Positions 1-8,475 of a stretch of 64,000 bases of DNA are shown here, in pieces. Location: contig NZ_PYAV01000010.1 in assembly GCF_003014715.1 (NCBI RefSeq), positions 1 to 64,000 of the forward strand. Direction: 5' to 3'. Each line of letters starts with the position of its first letter. Within the stretch, counting starts at the first letter, position 1. The DNA comes from Salsuginibacillus halophilus (GTDB taxonomy: Bacteria > Bacillota > Bacilli > Bacillales > Marinococcaceae). A model generated the notes under the pieces. That model did no database searches, was not told the origin of the DNA, and was given only the letters and a program-made list of their open reading frames with translations. The position numbers and the translations under genes were made by a program.

Positions 1-118
1 AGCCGAAAATCCCGCAGGCAGCGGTTGTCTGCCGAGGAAGTTGAGGCCGTACCCGAGGCAAGCGTCCGCCGAAAAGCGACGTCAGCCTTCATTTTCTTAA
101 AAGTTTGTCTACACGCTG
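1..118 (+). repeat. Family A MITE-like repeat, right part (truncated by window start)
   Basis: Non-coding sequence sharing long near-identical stretches with 21187-21305, with 55750-55942 and, on the other strand, with 25528-25720. It ends in the family's right terminal sequence TTTGTCTACACGCTG, and a terminator hairpin starts at the next base. Short open frames inside it are not shared as proteins between copies, so I treat it as non-coding. Its left end lies outside the window. Confidence 0.85.
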
Positions 119-153
119 ACAGAACCGCCTGCACTGCAAGGCGGTTCTGTTTG
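119..153 (+). terminator. Rho-independent terminator abutting repeat right end
   Basis: A 12-bp perfect stem (ACAGAACCGCCT pairing with AGGCGGTTCTGT) with an 8-base loop, followed by TTGTA. It presumably ends a plus-strand gene upstream of the window. The family A repeat ends directly at its 5' side. Confidence 0.75.
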
Positions 154-226
154 TATGATACAATGTATGTAGTCAAAGCTGGTTTGTCAGCCAGCCTGTC
201 AATTGCTGCGTGTTAGGGTGAGAAGC

Positions 227-2098
227 ATGAGTATATTAGTAGCAGAAGGACTAACAAAAACACATGGAGATAAAACGCTATTTCAAAATATTTCATTTAC
301 AATTGAGCCGAAGCAGCGTATCGGTTTAATTGGCGTCAACGGTACAGGAAAATCCACGTTACTGAAAGGAATTGCTGGTATTGAAGGTTTTGAAGCCGGC
401 ACACTTCAGCACAGCAATCAGCTGCGGATTGAATACTTACCGCAATCACCGGACCTTGAAGAATCAAAAGCCGTCATTGATGAAGTGTACGGTGGAGACG
501 CACCGGTTATGCAGGCGATGCGGAATTATGAACGCGCCCAGCATAAGCTGGAGCAGTCTCCATCTTCAGAAGCAGCCCAAAATGAGCTTTTAAAAGCGCA
601 GGCTGAAATGGATGCGTATGAGGCATGGGAGGCAATTACGACTGCTAAGACTGTGCTTACAAAACTCGGTGTCACGGATTTCATCAAACCAATTCAAGCG
701 CTCTCCGGGGGACAAAAAAAACGCGTCGCGATCGCGAAAGCTTTAATCCAGCCGGCGGATCTGCTCATTTTAGATGAGCCGACCAACCACTTGGACCAAG
801 AAGCAATTGAATGGCTTGAAACATACTTGGCACAGTACAGCGGGGCAATTATACTCGTCACGCACGACCGCTACGTTTTAAACAGTGTAACAAACTACAT
901 TTTTGAGTTAGAACAAGGGAATTTGTACGCTTATGCCGGGAATTATGAAACTTTTCTGCAGAAGCGGGCGGAGCGTGAAGCCGAGCAGGCAAAAGCTGAA
1001 GCGAAGCGCCAATCTTTATTAAAGCGTGAGCTTGAATGGTTGCAGCGTATGCCAAAAGCGCGTGGTACAAAACAGAAAGCCCGTAAAGATCGGGCTGAAG
1101 AACTTAAAGAAGAGAAAGGCCCGAAAGAAACAGAAAATGTAGACTTTGCAATTGGCTCAAAACGTCTTGGTAAGAAGGTTATTGAAGTTGAAGAGGCAGG
1201 AAAGTTTTTCAACGATACGTGGCTGTTCCGCAACTTCACATATAAAGTTACCCCAAAAGAACGGATTGGCATCATCGGCCCTAACGGTGCCGGTAAAACA
1301 ACGTTAATGAACGTATTTGCCCAAGTTCTTCCGCCGGATGAAGGTGAAGTTGAACACGGTGAAACGGTGCGTATCGGCTATTATACGCAGGAACAAATGG
1401 ATATGGATCCGGACTTACGGTTAATTGATTATATTCGTGAGGCAGCAGAAGTTGTTTATACGAAAGATGGACGGGAAATTACAGCAGAACAAATGTTAGA
1501 ACGCTTTCTCTTTTCGCGCGCTTCACAGTGGGGGTATATCCGCCGTTTATCAGGAGGTGAGAAACGGCGCCTATATTTGCTCCGCATCTTGATGGGTGAG
1601 CCAAATGTGCTATTTTTAGACGAGCCAACGAACGATCTTGATACGGAGACCTTAAGTGTGCTTGAAGACTATTTAGCACAATTTCCAGGGGTTGTTGTGA
1701 CCGTATCTCACGACCGTTACTTTTTGGACCGGGTTGTCGATCATTTATTTGTTGTTGATGGCAGCGGTAAGATCACGCGGTTTAACGGTGGGTATTCAGC
1801 TTATTTACAAGCACAAACTAAAGAAGCCACCCCAACAAAGAAAATCAAAGAAGAAGCAGCCCCGACAAAACAGCAGAAAAAGATGTCCTATAAAGAACAG
1901 CAGGAATATCAAACAATTGAACAGCAAATTGAAGAACTGGAAGGAAAAATCGAACAGCTGCAAACTGAAATTGCGGAGGCGGGAAGTGATTTTGAAACGA
2001 TCCAAAGCTTGCACGAACAGCAAGAGCAGGCTGAAGTTGAACTCGAAGCTGCCATGAACCGCTGGGCGGAACTTGCAGAGCTTGCTGGTGATGCATAA
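227..2098 (+). CDS. yfmR: ABC-F family ATPase, Uup/YfmR type
   Basis: Soluble duplicated-ATPase protein of the ABC-F translation-factor group, acting on ribosomes rather than in a membrane. The 623 aa hold NBD1 (P-loop GVNGTGKST, signature LSGGQ, Walker B ending LDEPTNHLD), a charged linker, NBD2 (GPNGAGKTT, LSGGE, LDEPTNDLD) and a C-terminal glutamate/lysine-rich coiled coil over roughly the last 70 residues. That coiled coil is the mark of the Uup/YfmR subgroup. I start at the ATG at 227 after GGGTGA; an in-frame ATG at 203 lacks a good ribosome site. Uup relatives resolve ribosome stalling and act in DNA-related processes; the function here is inferred from family. A bidirectional hairpin follows the gene. 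Confidence 0.92.
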   Translation: MSILVAEGLTKTHGDKTLFQNISFTIEPKQRIGLIGVNGTGKSTLLKGIAGIEGFEAGTLQHSNQLRIEYLPQSPDLEESKAVIDEVYGGDAPVMQAMRNYERAQHKLEQSPSSEAAQNELLKAQAEMDAYEAWEAITTAKTVLTKLGVTDFIKPIQALSGGQKKRVAIAKALIQPADLLILDEPTNHLDQEAIEWLETYLAQYSGAIILVTHDRYVLNSVTNYIFELEQGNLYAYAGNYETFLQKRAEREAEQAKAEAKRQSLLKRELEWLQRMPKARGTKQKARKDRAEELKEEKGPKETENVDFAIGSKRLGKKVIEVEEAGKFFNDTWLFRNFTYKVTPKERIGIIGPNGAGKTTLMNVFAQVLPPDEGEVEHGETVRIGYYTQEQMDMDPDLRLIDYIREAAEVVYTKDGREITAEQMLERFLFSRASQWGYIRRLSGGEKRRLYLLRILMGEPNVLFLDEPTNDLDTETLSVLEDYLAQFPGVVVTVSHDRYFLDRVVDHLFVVDGSGKITRFNGGYSAYLQAQTKEATPTKKIKEEAAPTKQQKKMSYKEQQEYQTIEQQIEELEGKIEQLQTEIAEAGSDFETIQSLHEQQEQAEVELEAAMNRWAELAELAGDA

Positions 2099-2101
2099 CG
2101 A

Positions 2102-2135
2102 AAAGCTCGAGGTGATTAATTCACCTCGAGCTTTT
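2102..2135. terminator. Bidirectional terminator between convergent genes
   Basis: A 14-bp perfect stem (AAAGCTCGAGGTGA and its complement) with a TTAA loop, T-rich on one side and A-rich on the other, so it can serve both convergent genes. The TAA stop of the minus-strand phosphatase gene lies inside the hairpin. Confidence 0.9.
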
Positions 2136-4140
2136 TGTCTTTTAATGGAAATTGAACGTGCACAATCGTAGCATCATCAGCGAGTCCGCTGCTTGTTAAT
2201 TGATTGAAATACTCGTTTAAGCTCTCTGTTGTATGACGTTCATTGAGAAGGGCTGTATCTAATGCTTCATACACACCGTCAGTCATAAAGTAAATGTCGG
2301 CTACGTCTGTGAGTGTCATTTTACATTGCTCAACAGGGGTTTCATTAAATAAGCCAAGCAGCATTCCTAAACATTTATGTGTACCCACTTTGCCATCGCG
2401 GTAGCGGGTTAAAAATGCAGGAATGCCTGAAGACACATAGTTCATTGTACCGGAGCGTATATTGATTTCGGCACAAAAAGCAGCCGCAAAGTAATTCTCC
2501 GGAAGTACAGCTTGTGTAGCAGTGTTGATCTCTTGAATTTTTCGTTCCAATGGAATGTTCAGCTTCGTTGTATACTCAAATAAAACATGAATAGCGGAAG
2601 ACTGGAGGGCAGTAGAAACCCCGTGCCCCATGACGTCTACAAGATAGATAAATAAATGGTCATTATCAAGCCAGTGATAACCGTACGTATCACCACTGAC
2701 GTAGTTATTTGCTTCATAAATAGCATCAATATTCACATCACGATGGATCAATGGGGCAGGCAGCATTTCCTGCTGTAGTTTTGAGGCTGTGCTCAAATCT
2801 TTTTCGACCTGAAGATCGAGAGAGATGTCTGTCGCTGTGCCGACGATCCCTGCAGGTTCGCTTCCTCCTTCGTACAAGAGCATCGCACTCCAGCGGTACA
2901 TCAACTCACTCCCGCTTTTGGTGTAAAGTTCCAGCTCAAATTCAGTTGAGCCTTCAACTTTTACATTATCAAGCTGCTGTGCTAGTAAATCATGCCCTCG
3001 CTCCGGAAACAAATCCAATGTATTTTTTTGCTTAATTTCCTGGGTTGTAAAGCCGGTTACTTCTTCTAAACGGCCGTTCCATTTTAAAAGATCCCCGTCT
3101 AAGTTCATGTGGTAAACAATATCAGGTATAGCTTCAAAAACACTTTCTTGTTGGAAGATCTGCTTTAACATGGTATTTTCGGAGCGCTTACGTTCCGTAA
3201 TATCGTGATGAGCCATCGTATAATGTGTAAGTTCTCCTTGTTCGTTAAAAACAGGGTTCATAACGATATCCACCCAGATGATTTGACCGTTTTTACAATA
3301 TAACAAAAGTTCTTCGCGCACTGTCATGTGCATATGAAAAGCATCGGCAATGCGCTTTATCGTACCTTGGTCAGTCATTGGACCGTGCAGCTGCTGTCGG
3401 CCGTCACCGTCAATTTCATGCAGTTCATAACCGGTTAAGTTCGTGTAAGCTTCATTTGCATAAACGATGGTCGGTGTTTCTGTACGCATGTCGAGAATGA
3501 TAAAAGCTGTACTGGTTGTATCAAGCGCTTGATACAACCACATGTTTTGCTCATGTAGATCAATTAAGGTTTGTTCACGCTCGTGACTCATTTTCAGCTG
3601 GTAACGTAGTTGAATTTCAGATTCGACCCAGTGGGCAAACATTTGCAGCTGCTCAAGCTCATCATCTTGAAATTCTCTAAGCCCATAATCAAGCACACAT
3701 AAAGTACCAAGGGCATAGCCATTTTCTGAAAAGATAGGAACACCTGCATAAAAGCGAAAACCGGATTCTAAGATCGCTTTTCGGTCACTAAAGCGGCTGT
3801 CTTGCAGCAGATCAGGCACAATCAAAGGAGCTTCTGCAGCTACAGCGTATTGGCACACAGAGTTTTCGCGTGCAATTTTACCTGATTTTGTAAGCTCACT
3901 AGGGAGTCCTGTAGTAGACTTCAACCACTGCTTATCGACATCAATTAAAGTGATTAAGCATATAGGGGAACTTAATTGCTTTTTTACAAAATTTGTAATT
4001 TCATCAAGGGTTTTGTCACCTTCCCCGTTAGCTAAACCTAATGCCTCCAGTGCTTGAAGGCGCTCAAATTCCCGCTCAGCCGAAGCTGCTGCGATATTTT
4101 GGTTTGTGCTAAGGTGATGAAGAAGTTGTTCGTAATTCAT
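2116..4140 (-). CDS. GAF-PAS-PAS-PP2C (SpoIIE/RsbU-type) sensor phosphatase
   Basis: Cytosolic sensor with a serine phosphatase output, 674 aa. In order: a GAF domain (about residues 20-165, with the CLITLIDVDKQWLKS-like core), two PAS domains (about 205-315 and 330-450, each ending in a PAC-like segment), and a SpoIIE-type PP2C domain from about 480 with metal-binding motifs VSGDTYG, VDVMGHG, FMTDGVYE and ADDATIV. Such proteins usually dephosphorylate an anti-anti-sigma factor (RsbV type) in response to a ligand or redox cue; the partner is not in this window. The start at 4140 has AGGAAGTG upstream; longer in-frame starts up to 4251 lack ribosome sites and conserved sequence. Confidence 0.88.
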   Translation of the reverse strand: MNYEQLLHHLSTNQNIAAASAEREFERLQALEALGLANGEGDKTLDEITNFVKKQLSSPICLITLIDVDKQWLKSTTGLPSELTKSGKIARENSVCQYAVAAEAPLIVPDLLQDSRFSDRKAILESGFRFYAGVPIFSENGYALGTLCVLDYGLREFQDDELEQLQMFAHWVESEIQLRYQLKMSHEREQTLIDLHEQNMWLYQALDTTSTAFIILDMRTETPTIVYANEAYTNLTGYELHEIDGDGRQQLHGPMTDQGTIKRIADAFHMHMTVREELLLYCKNGQIIWVDIVMNPVFNEQGELTHYTMAHHDITERKRSENTMLKQIFQQESVFEAIPDIVYHMNLDGDLLKWNGRLEEVTGFTTQEIKQKNTLDLFPERGHDLLAQQLDNVKVEGSTEFELELYTKSGSELMYRWSAMLLYEGGSEPAGIVGTATDISLDLQVEKDLSTASKLQQEMLPAPLIHRDVNIDAIYEANNYVSGDTYGYHWLDNDHLFIYLVDVMGHGVSTALQSSAIHVLFEYTTKLNIPLERKIQEINTATQAVLPENYFAAAFCAEINIRSGTMNYVSSGIPAFLTRYRDGKVGTHKCLGMLLGLFNETPVEQCKMTLTDVADIYFMTDGVYEALDTALLNERHTTESLNEYFNQLTSSGLADDATIVHVQFPLKDKKLEVN

Positions 4141-4310
4141 GGATTCACTTCCTATAGTTACACATTCGTACGTATAATTTATCATGATTCTATACAACTT
4201 TAAAGGAGCATAAAGAACCTGAAAACGTTGTAGTGATGAGCGGTTGCTCAATCAAATGAAAATAAAAAAGAAGATAATCAGCGCTGTTAAGAGTGAAAGT
4301 GCAGCTGTGG

Positions 4311-4343
4311 AAAAAGAAGCAGAGCTGATTGTTCAGCCCTGCT
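4311..4343 (-). terminator. Terminator of the c-di-GMP / selenoprotein operon
   Basis: On the minus strand, an 11-bp stem (AGCAGGGCTGA with TCAGCTCTGCT, one G-U pair) with a 4-base loop and a T-rich tail. The TGA stop of the upstream peroxiredoxin-like gene is within the stem. Confidence 0.8.
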
Positions 4344-4902
4344 TTTGCCATTGGTCGATGTGGTCAGTGATCTGTTCGATGGAGGCGTGATTTTCCGGGG
4401 AGTCATCAATGTGTTTAAAGCGGACGTTACCTTGCTCATCTACAAGCCAGGTACCTCCTTGAATGTAAACGTCCTGCGTTTTCATAGATGTGGTTGCAAC
4501 TTTACGCTGGGCAGGGTCTTTCGGAAGAAATTGCTTAACTTTTCTTGTTAGTATTCCAACCGCAGCTTTAGCAAGCATTGTTCTCTTTTTTAGTGTAGGA
4601 TGTCCAAGTGCACGAAACGTATGGCGTTTCGGATCGCACGCCAAGGTAAAAGGAAAAGGGCCAAATGCTTCTTCAAACTCGGATACAAGTAACGGGGGTG
4701 AAGGGAAAATCCCGACGATACGCACCCCACGCTCTTCTTGAATGGCTGGAGCGGACTTACGCAACTGCGCAAGAAATTGTTGACATATCGGTCAGCCAGG
4801 GTGCCGCAAAAATACAAATAACGTACCGTCATCATCGCTGCGAAGATCGTTGAGGCTGACTTCTGTACCATCTTGTTTTGTCACATGAAGTGTCAGTTGC
4901 AT
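4333..4902 (-). CDS. Peroxiredoxin-like (AhpC/TSA_2, SelU/PRXL2-like) protein with in-frame TGA, probable selenoprotein
   Basis: Thioredoxin-fold redox protein of 189 aa if the single in-frame TGA at 4792-4794 is read through as residue 37. The flanking protein reads FVFLRHPG-U-PIC-QQFLAQL, so the TGA sits exactly where family members carry the first Cys of a C-x-x-C active site, with Cys40 as partner. The fish SelU selenoprotein (PRXL2 family) has Sec at the same place. The frame stays open on both sides and the rest is well formed, with no frameshift. AAAGGAG precedes the ATG at 4902, 4 bases after the upstream phosphodiesterase gene ends, so they form one operon. Annotation pipelines would split it into a 36-aa peptide and a false TTG-start gene at 4764. 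The alternative is a nonsense mutation in a Cys homologue. Confidence 0.75.
4756..4773 (-). promoter_or_regulatory. Candidate bacterial SECIS hairpin
   Basis: In the mRNA, 18 nt after the UGA, a 7-bp stem CUUGCGC/GCGUAAG (one G-U) closes a 4-nt loop AGUU. The loop lies about 25 nt from the UGA and has a G at its second position. This fits the general bacterial SECIS model: a small apical loop with an early G, some 16-37 nt downstream of UGA. No folding energy was computed. Confidence 0.5.
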
Positions 4903-4906
4903 TGAT

Positions 4907-6961
4907 TTATCTCCTTTCCTCTGAGTTAAGAGGATCTTCGTTATTGAGCCACAATGTTTCAAATTGCTCTGCTGGAACAGCAGGGCTGTATAAAAAACCT
5001 TGGCCATAATCGCTGTTCTGTTCAGTGAGCCACGAAGCCTGTGTTTCAGTTTCCACACCTTCAGTTACAACATGTAACCCAAGAGAGTGTGCCAATTGTA
5101 TAATCAACGCTACCATTTTTTCGTCTTTAATGGTGCCGGGGACTTCGAAAATGAATGAGCGATCGAGCTTAACCGTATGAATCGGCAGGCTGCGTAAATG
5201 AGTTAATGATGAAAAGCCGGTGCCAAAATCATCGAGACTAATGCGAATCCCCTGCTCGGTAAGTACTTTTAAGAGCCGGGTCGCCCCGTTTAACTGTTCA
5301 ATGGTACCGGATTCTGTAATCTCAAGCTCAAGTTTTTCTGGTGGGAAACCTGTATCACGAAGCGCTGCCTGCACCATGTCAGACGTCCCTTCAAGCTGAA
5401 AATGTAGAGGAGAAAGGTTGACGCTAATGTGCTCAAAGTCAAAACCTTGATCAAGCCATGCTTTTCCCTTACGGCATGCTTCATACAGCACGTGACGGGT
5501 AAGTAGTGTGATATATCCATATTTTTCAATTAAAGGCATAAACTCTCCAGGTGAAACCCAGCCGTATACCGGATGCTCCCAGCGTACGAGGGCTTCAGCA
5601 GCAACAAGCCCTTCAGAAGCTAACGGAACTTTAGGCTGGTAATAGACATGAATCTGCCCTTGGCTGAATGACCACGGGCAGTCTTCCATTAACTGTCGTT
5701 CTCGCTCGTCGGAGTGTGACTCAGGATGATAAAACAACCATTGGCCAAGACCTTCACTTCGTGCAAGCTGAAGAGCACGCTCGGCTTCTTTCATCAATTG
5801 CTGTTTTGACTTTAAACTTTGCGGCTTTGTGATCCCGAGCGAAAAATCATTCGTTACTTGATCACCAAAAATGGTATATGATTGATCAAGTGCAGCTTTT
5901 AGTTCAATGAGCAGTTTATCTAAAGAGGCTGCTAATGTCCCAAAAATCAAGAACTTTCGGTTTTCAAGATGAAATAACATTAAATGGCGGTTTGTTACTT
6001 GCTCAATGCGTGCGGCAGCCTCCTGGATAACTGCATCGCCTGCTTGATAACCAAATGTTTCGTTTAATTTAGGGATATGTTCAATATGGATCATAACTGC
6101 AAAACGGGCGCTTCCACGGTCTTTTAGTAGTGTGTCTTCTAGTGAACGTTGGTTAGGCAGACCAGTCAGCGGGTTTCTGTATTTTGTTTGAATCGACCAG
6201 CGTCGCTCGTTATAAATGAAGAAAACGACAAATGAAAACATCACAAAAACAGCAAATGACACGCCGGCCCAGAGCCAGTCAATACCGCTCTCCGGTGCGG
6301 GTAGTAGTTGGGCGGTCATACTGCTTGGAATGCAGTATGAGGTCGCTTCCATGCCAGTGTAGTGCATGCCGCTGATAGCTGCGCCTAAAAGTAGAGAGGC
6401 TCCGATTTTTTGTGAGAAACGCCGGTTTGTTTTCATGAAAGAAAAAATTAGTAAAGCAGCGATTGAGGCAGATACTGCTATGATAAATGATAAGAAAAAC
6501 ATACCGAAATTGTATTCCCGTACTCCTGCAAATTGTATGGCCTCCATGCCGGTGTAGTGCATGCTTGTAATCCCTAACCCCATGAATCCACCAGCAATAA
6601 TGATTGTCATGAACCGCCAATCTTTTTTATGAAGGACATAAAAAGCAATAAAAGCCGATAGTAAAGCAGGAATAAATGAAACTGCTGTTAACACGGGATC
6701 GTAGCTGAGCGGGATTCTAAGCTCAAATGCAGCCATTCCAACGTAATGCATCGACCAAATGGACAGCCCCATCGCTACAGCTCCGGCTGTGATCCAAACG
6801 TTTTTTTTCAGCCGCTTCCCTTGTTCACCAGCCATACGGTGGATTTCTAAAGTTACAAACGAGCCGAAGACTGCAATTAAGATAGAGAGTGCGACGATAC
6901 GCCAGTCGTAAAAGTGTATTAGTGTGTAAAGATTATCATTCATATTCCCGTTCACCTTCAT
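4907..6961 (-). CDS. MHYT-GGDEF-EAL membrane c-di-GMP phosphodiesterase
   Basis: Integral membrane regulator of cyclic di-GMP, 684 aa. The N-terminal 250 residues form a 7-helix MHYT sensor with three motifs (SMHYVGM, SMHYTGM, GMHYTGM), a domain proposed to bind a metal and sense gas or redox state. The GGDEF domain (about 260-415) is degenerate: the signature position reads ENRKF, so cyclase activity is unlikely. The EAL domain (about 425-670) keeps AEALVRW, ELEITES, LDDFGTG, KLDRSF and GVET, so it should hydrolyse c-di-GMP. I chose the ATG at 6961 (GGAG 6 bases upstream); 6943 is also possible. The peroxiredoxin-like gene follows 4 bases after the stop. Confidence 0.88.
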   Translation of the reverse strand: MKVNGNMNDNLYTLIHFYDWRIVALSILIAVFGSFVTLEIHRMAGEQGKRLKKNVWITAGAVAMGLSIWSMHYVGMAAFELRIPLSYDPVLTAVSFIPALLSAFIAFYVLHKKDWRFMTIIIAGGFMGLGITSMHYTGMEAIQFAGVREYNFGMFFLSFIIAVSASIAALLIFSFMKTNRRFSQKIGASLLLGAAISGMHYTGMEATSYCIPSSMTAQLLPAPESGIDWLWAGVSFAVFVMFSFVVFFIYNERRWSIQTKYRNPLTGLPNQRSLEDTLLKDRGSARFAVMIHIEHIPKLNETFGYQAGDAVIQEAAARIEQVTNRHLMLFHLENRKFLIFGTLAASLDKLLIELKAALDQSYTIFGDQVTNDFSLGITKPQSLKSKQQLMKEAERALQLARSEGLGQWLFYHPESHSDERERQLMEDCPWSFSQGQIHVYYQPKVPLASEGLVAAEALVRWEHPVYGWVSPGEFMPLIEKYGYITLLTRHVLYEACRKGKAWLDQGFDFEHISVNLSPLHFQLEGTSDMVQAALRDTGFPPEKLELEITESGTIEQLNGATRLLKVLTEQGIRISLDDFGTGFSSLTHLRSLPIHTVKLDRSFIFEVPGTIKDEKMVALIIQLAHSLGLHVVTEGVETETQASWLTEQNSDYGQGFLYSPAVPAEQFETLWLNNEDPLNSEERR

Positions 6962-7098
6962 ATTCATCTCCACAAGTAACCAAAAGTCATGCTTCTTACC
7001 TATTATATCATGAAGGTGACGGCCATCGACGTTTGAATATAGTTAAAAAGACAGTTTTTTAAGTGAATTATAAATGGACTAGGTGTTTTATAAAATAT

Positions 7099-8295
7099 TT
7101 ATAAGGTCGATGTTGGTGTTTCAGCGTCAGCTGCAATTGTGAGTAAGTTGCCGGTGCTTACAGTTGCTTCGTAATCAATAAGGTTCCGTGCAAAAAATGC
7201 GCCACAAAACCTCCGGTCAACTGTAGGCAAGCTGAAAAAGTAGTCCACGATATTTTTACGCTCCGCGCTTGAAGCGAACCCGGTTTCTTTAATACGTTGA
7301 ATGATTTGGTTCACTTCTTCGTTTTCTGTTTTGCCCGCTGCCCAGCGGTACGCTTCTTTCGTTATTGAACAGTAGGCGCCAGGTTCAATTGTTGAATTAG
7401 CATGCTCCTCATAAATCATTGCTTGAAATATTAAATGATCGCGAAAGAGAAGGTCATGATAAATTGAGTTTTTTGCTTTTGCAGGTGCAGTTTGGCTTGC
7501 CTGCACTGCTTCATAAACCATGGCAGGCGATAAACATCCGCTTGAGATCCAAGGTGACAGTTTTACAGATTCATCTAACGGTTTAATGCCCTCTCTCATT
7601 TCTACATAATGATCGAGCGCACCATTTTCTTTTGTGAAGGCTCGTAACCGTGCTTGACCGGCTGTTGTACCTCCAATGAACTCGGAAGGCCCTGCTAAGC
7701 ACTGCAGGCGTTGCTCTAGTATTTGGGCACTTACATTGTGAGCATCAGCCTCAACCATATCTTTTTGAGGGTGAGGCGGGGAAAAGGTTTTTCGTGTTTG
7801 CTTTTTAACATCTGCTTTGTAAATTAAATCACGAAGCGATGCTGGTGGTTTGATTTGAGCTGTATTAGTTACACCCGGGTTGTACAACGTTTTGCTAAAA
7901 GATGAATAAATATCGACCCCGGATGTTTTTAACTGCTGCGTCAAGGTCTCAGTTGTTTGCCGGTTGAAAGGTTGCGGCTCGTCGTGAAAGTACACCCCAT
8001 CGATATTTAATTGTTCAATTAAAGCTTCCCATTGATCTTCCGGATCACTTTCAATAACAATTAATGGCACATTCAACTGTTCTAAATGCAGGTGAAGATC
8101 TAGTAGTGCCTCGTAGTAAAAGCGCTGCTGAATAAGGTTGCACTGACCAAAAGTATCGTCGCGCCAAGCAGATATATCGGATGCAATAAAAGCAACAGCG
8201 ATGACAGGCTCATTTGTTTGCAGGGCTTCGGTTAATGGGGGATGGTCGAGCGTACGTAAATCATGTCGAAACCAGACAGCTTTTCGTTTGGCCAA
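7099..8295 (-). CDS. Cryptochrome/photolyase family protein, short C-terminus
   Basis: FAD-dependent photolyase/cryptochrome homologue of 398 aa. The N-terminal alpha/beta antenna-type domain begins VWFRHDLRTLDHPPL. The helical FAD domain is recognisable from GGTTAGQARLRAF, LSPWISSGCLSP, and the TGFASSAERKNIVDYF...DYEA stretch. Usual bacterial photolyases are about 430-480 aa; here the protein stops just after the segment that normally reads GNW and lacks the last part of the FAD pocket. The usual Trp there is Leu. Start is TTG at 8295 with AAAGGAGGGGG upstream. DNA repair activity is therefore uncertain; it may be a non-repair or decaying member. Confidence 0.75.
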   Translation of the reverse strand: MAKRKAVWFRHDLRTLDHPPLTEALQTNEPVIAVAFIASDISAWRDDTFGQCNLIQQRFYYEALLDLHLHLEQLNVPLIVIESDPEDQWEALIEQLNIDGVYFHDEPQPFNRQTTETLTQQLKTSGVDIYSSFSKTLYNPGVTNTAQIKPPASLRDLIYKADVKKQTRKTFSPPHPQKDMVEADAHNVSAQILEQRLQCLAGPSEFIGGTTAGQARLRAFTKENGALDHYVEMREGIKPLDESVKLSPWISSGCLSPAMVYEAVQASQTAPAKAKNSIYHDLLFRDHLIFQAMIYEEHANSTIEPGAYCSITKEAYRWAAGKTENEEVNQIIQRIKETGFASSAERKNIVDYFFSLPTVDRRFCGAFFARNLIDYEATVSTGNLLTIAADAETPTSTL

Positions 8296-8475
8296 GGATC
8301 CCCCTCCTTTCTGTACAACGTTTAGCGGTGATCTGTAACGAACTTTACCCTTTATTATACAAATTGTAACGGATTATGCAAAAGTTTAACATAAGTTATT
8401 CAAACAAAAACTTTTTTAGCGTTACTATGCAGCTGCTGGTTGTTTAGACGAAGATTGACATGGTACACTATATTA

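Noticed and set aside
25-216. 63-aa open frame at the window start
   Set aside because: Lies in the family A repeat and terminator, with no ribosome site; other copies of the repeat do not keep the same protein.
4333-4764. Stand-alone 143-aa peroxiredoxin starting at TTG 4764
   Set aside because: No ribosome site, would lack the redox active site, and the same frame continues upstream through TGA to a good start at 4902.
4792-4794. Reading the TGA as a plain pseudogene mutation or sequencing error
   Set aside because: Not excluded, but less likely: the stop falls exactly at the catalytic position, the remainder is undamaged, and a SECIS-like hairpin follows.
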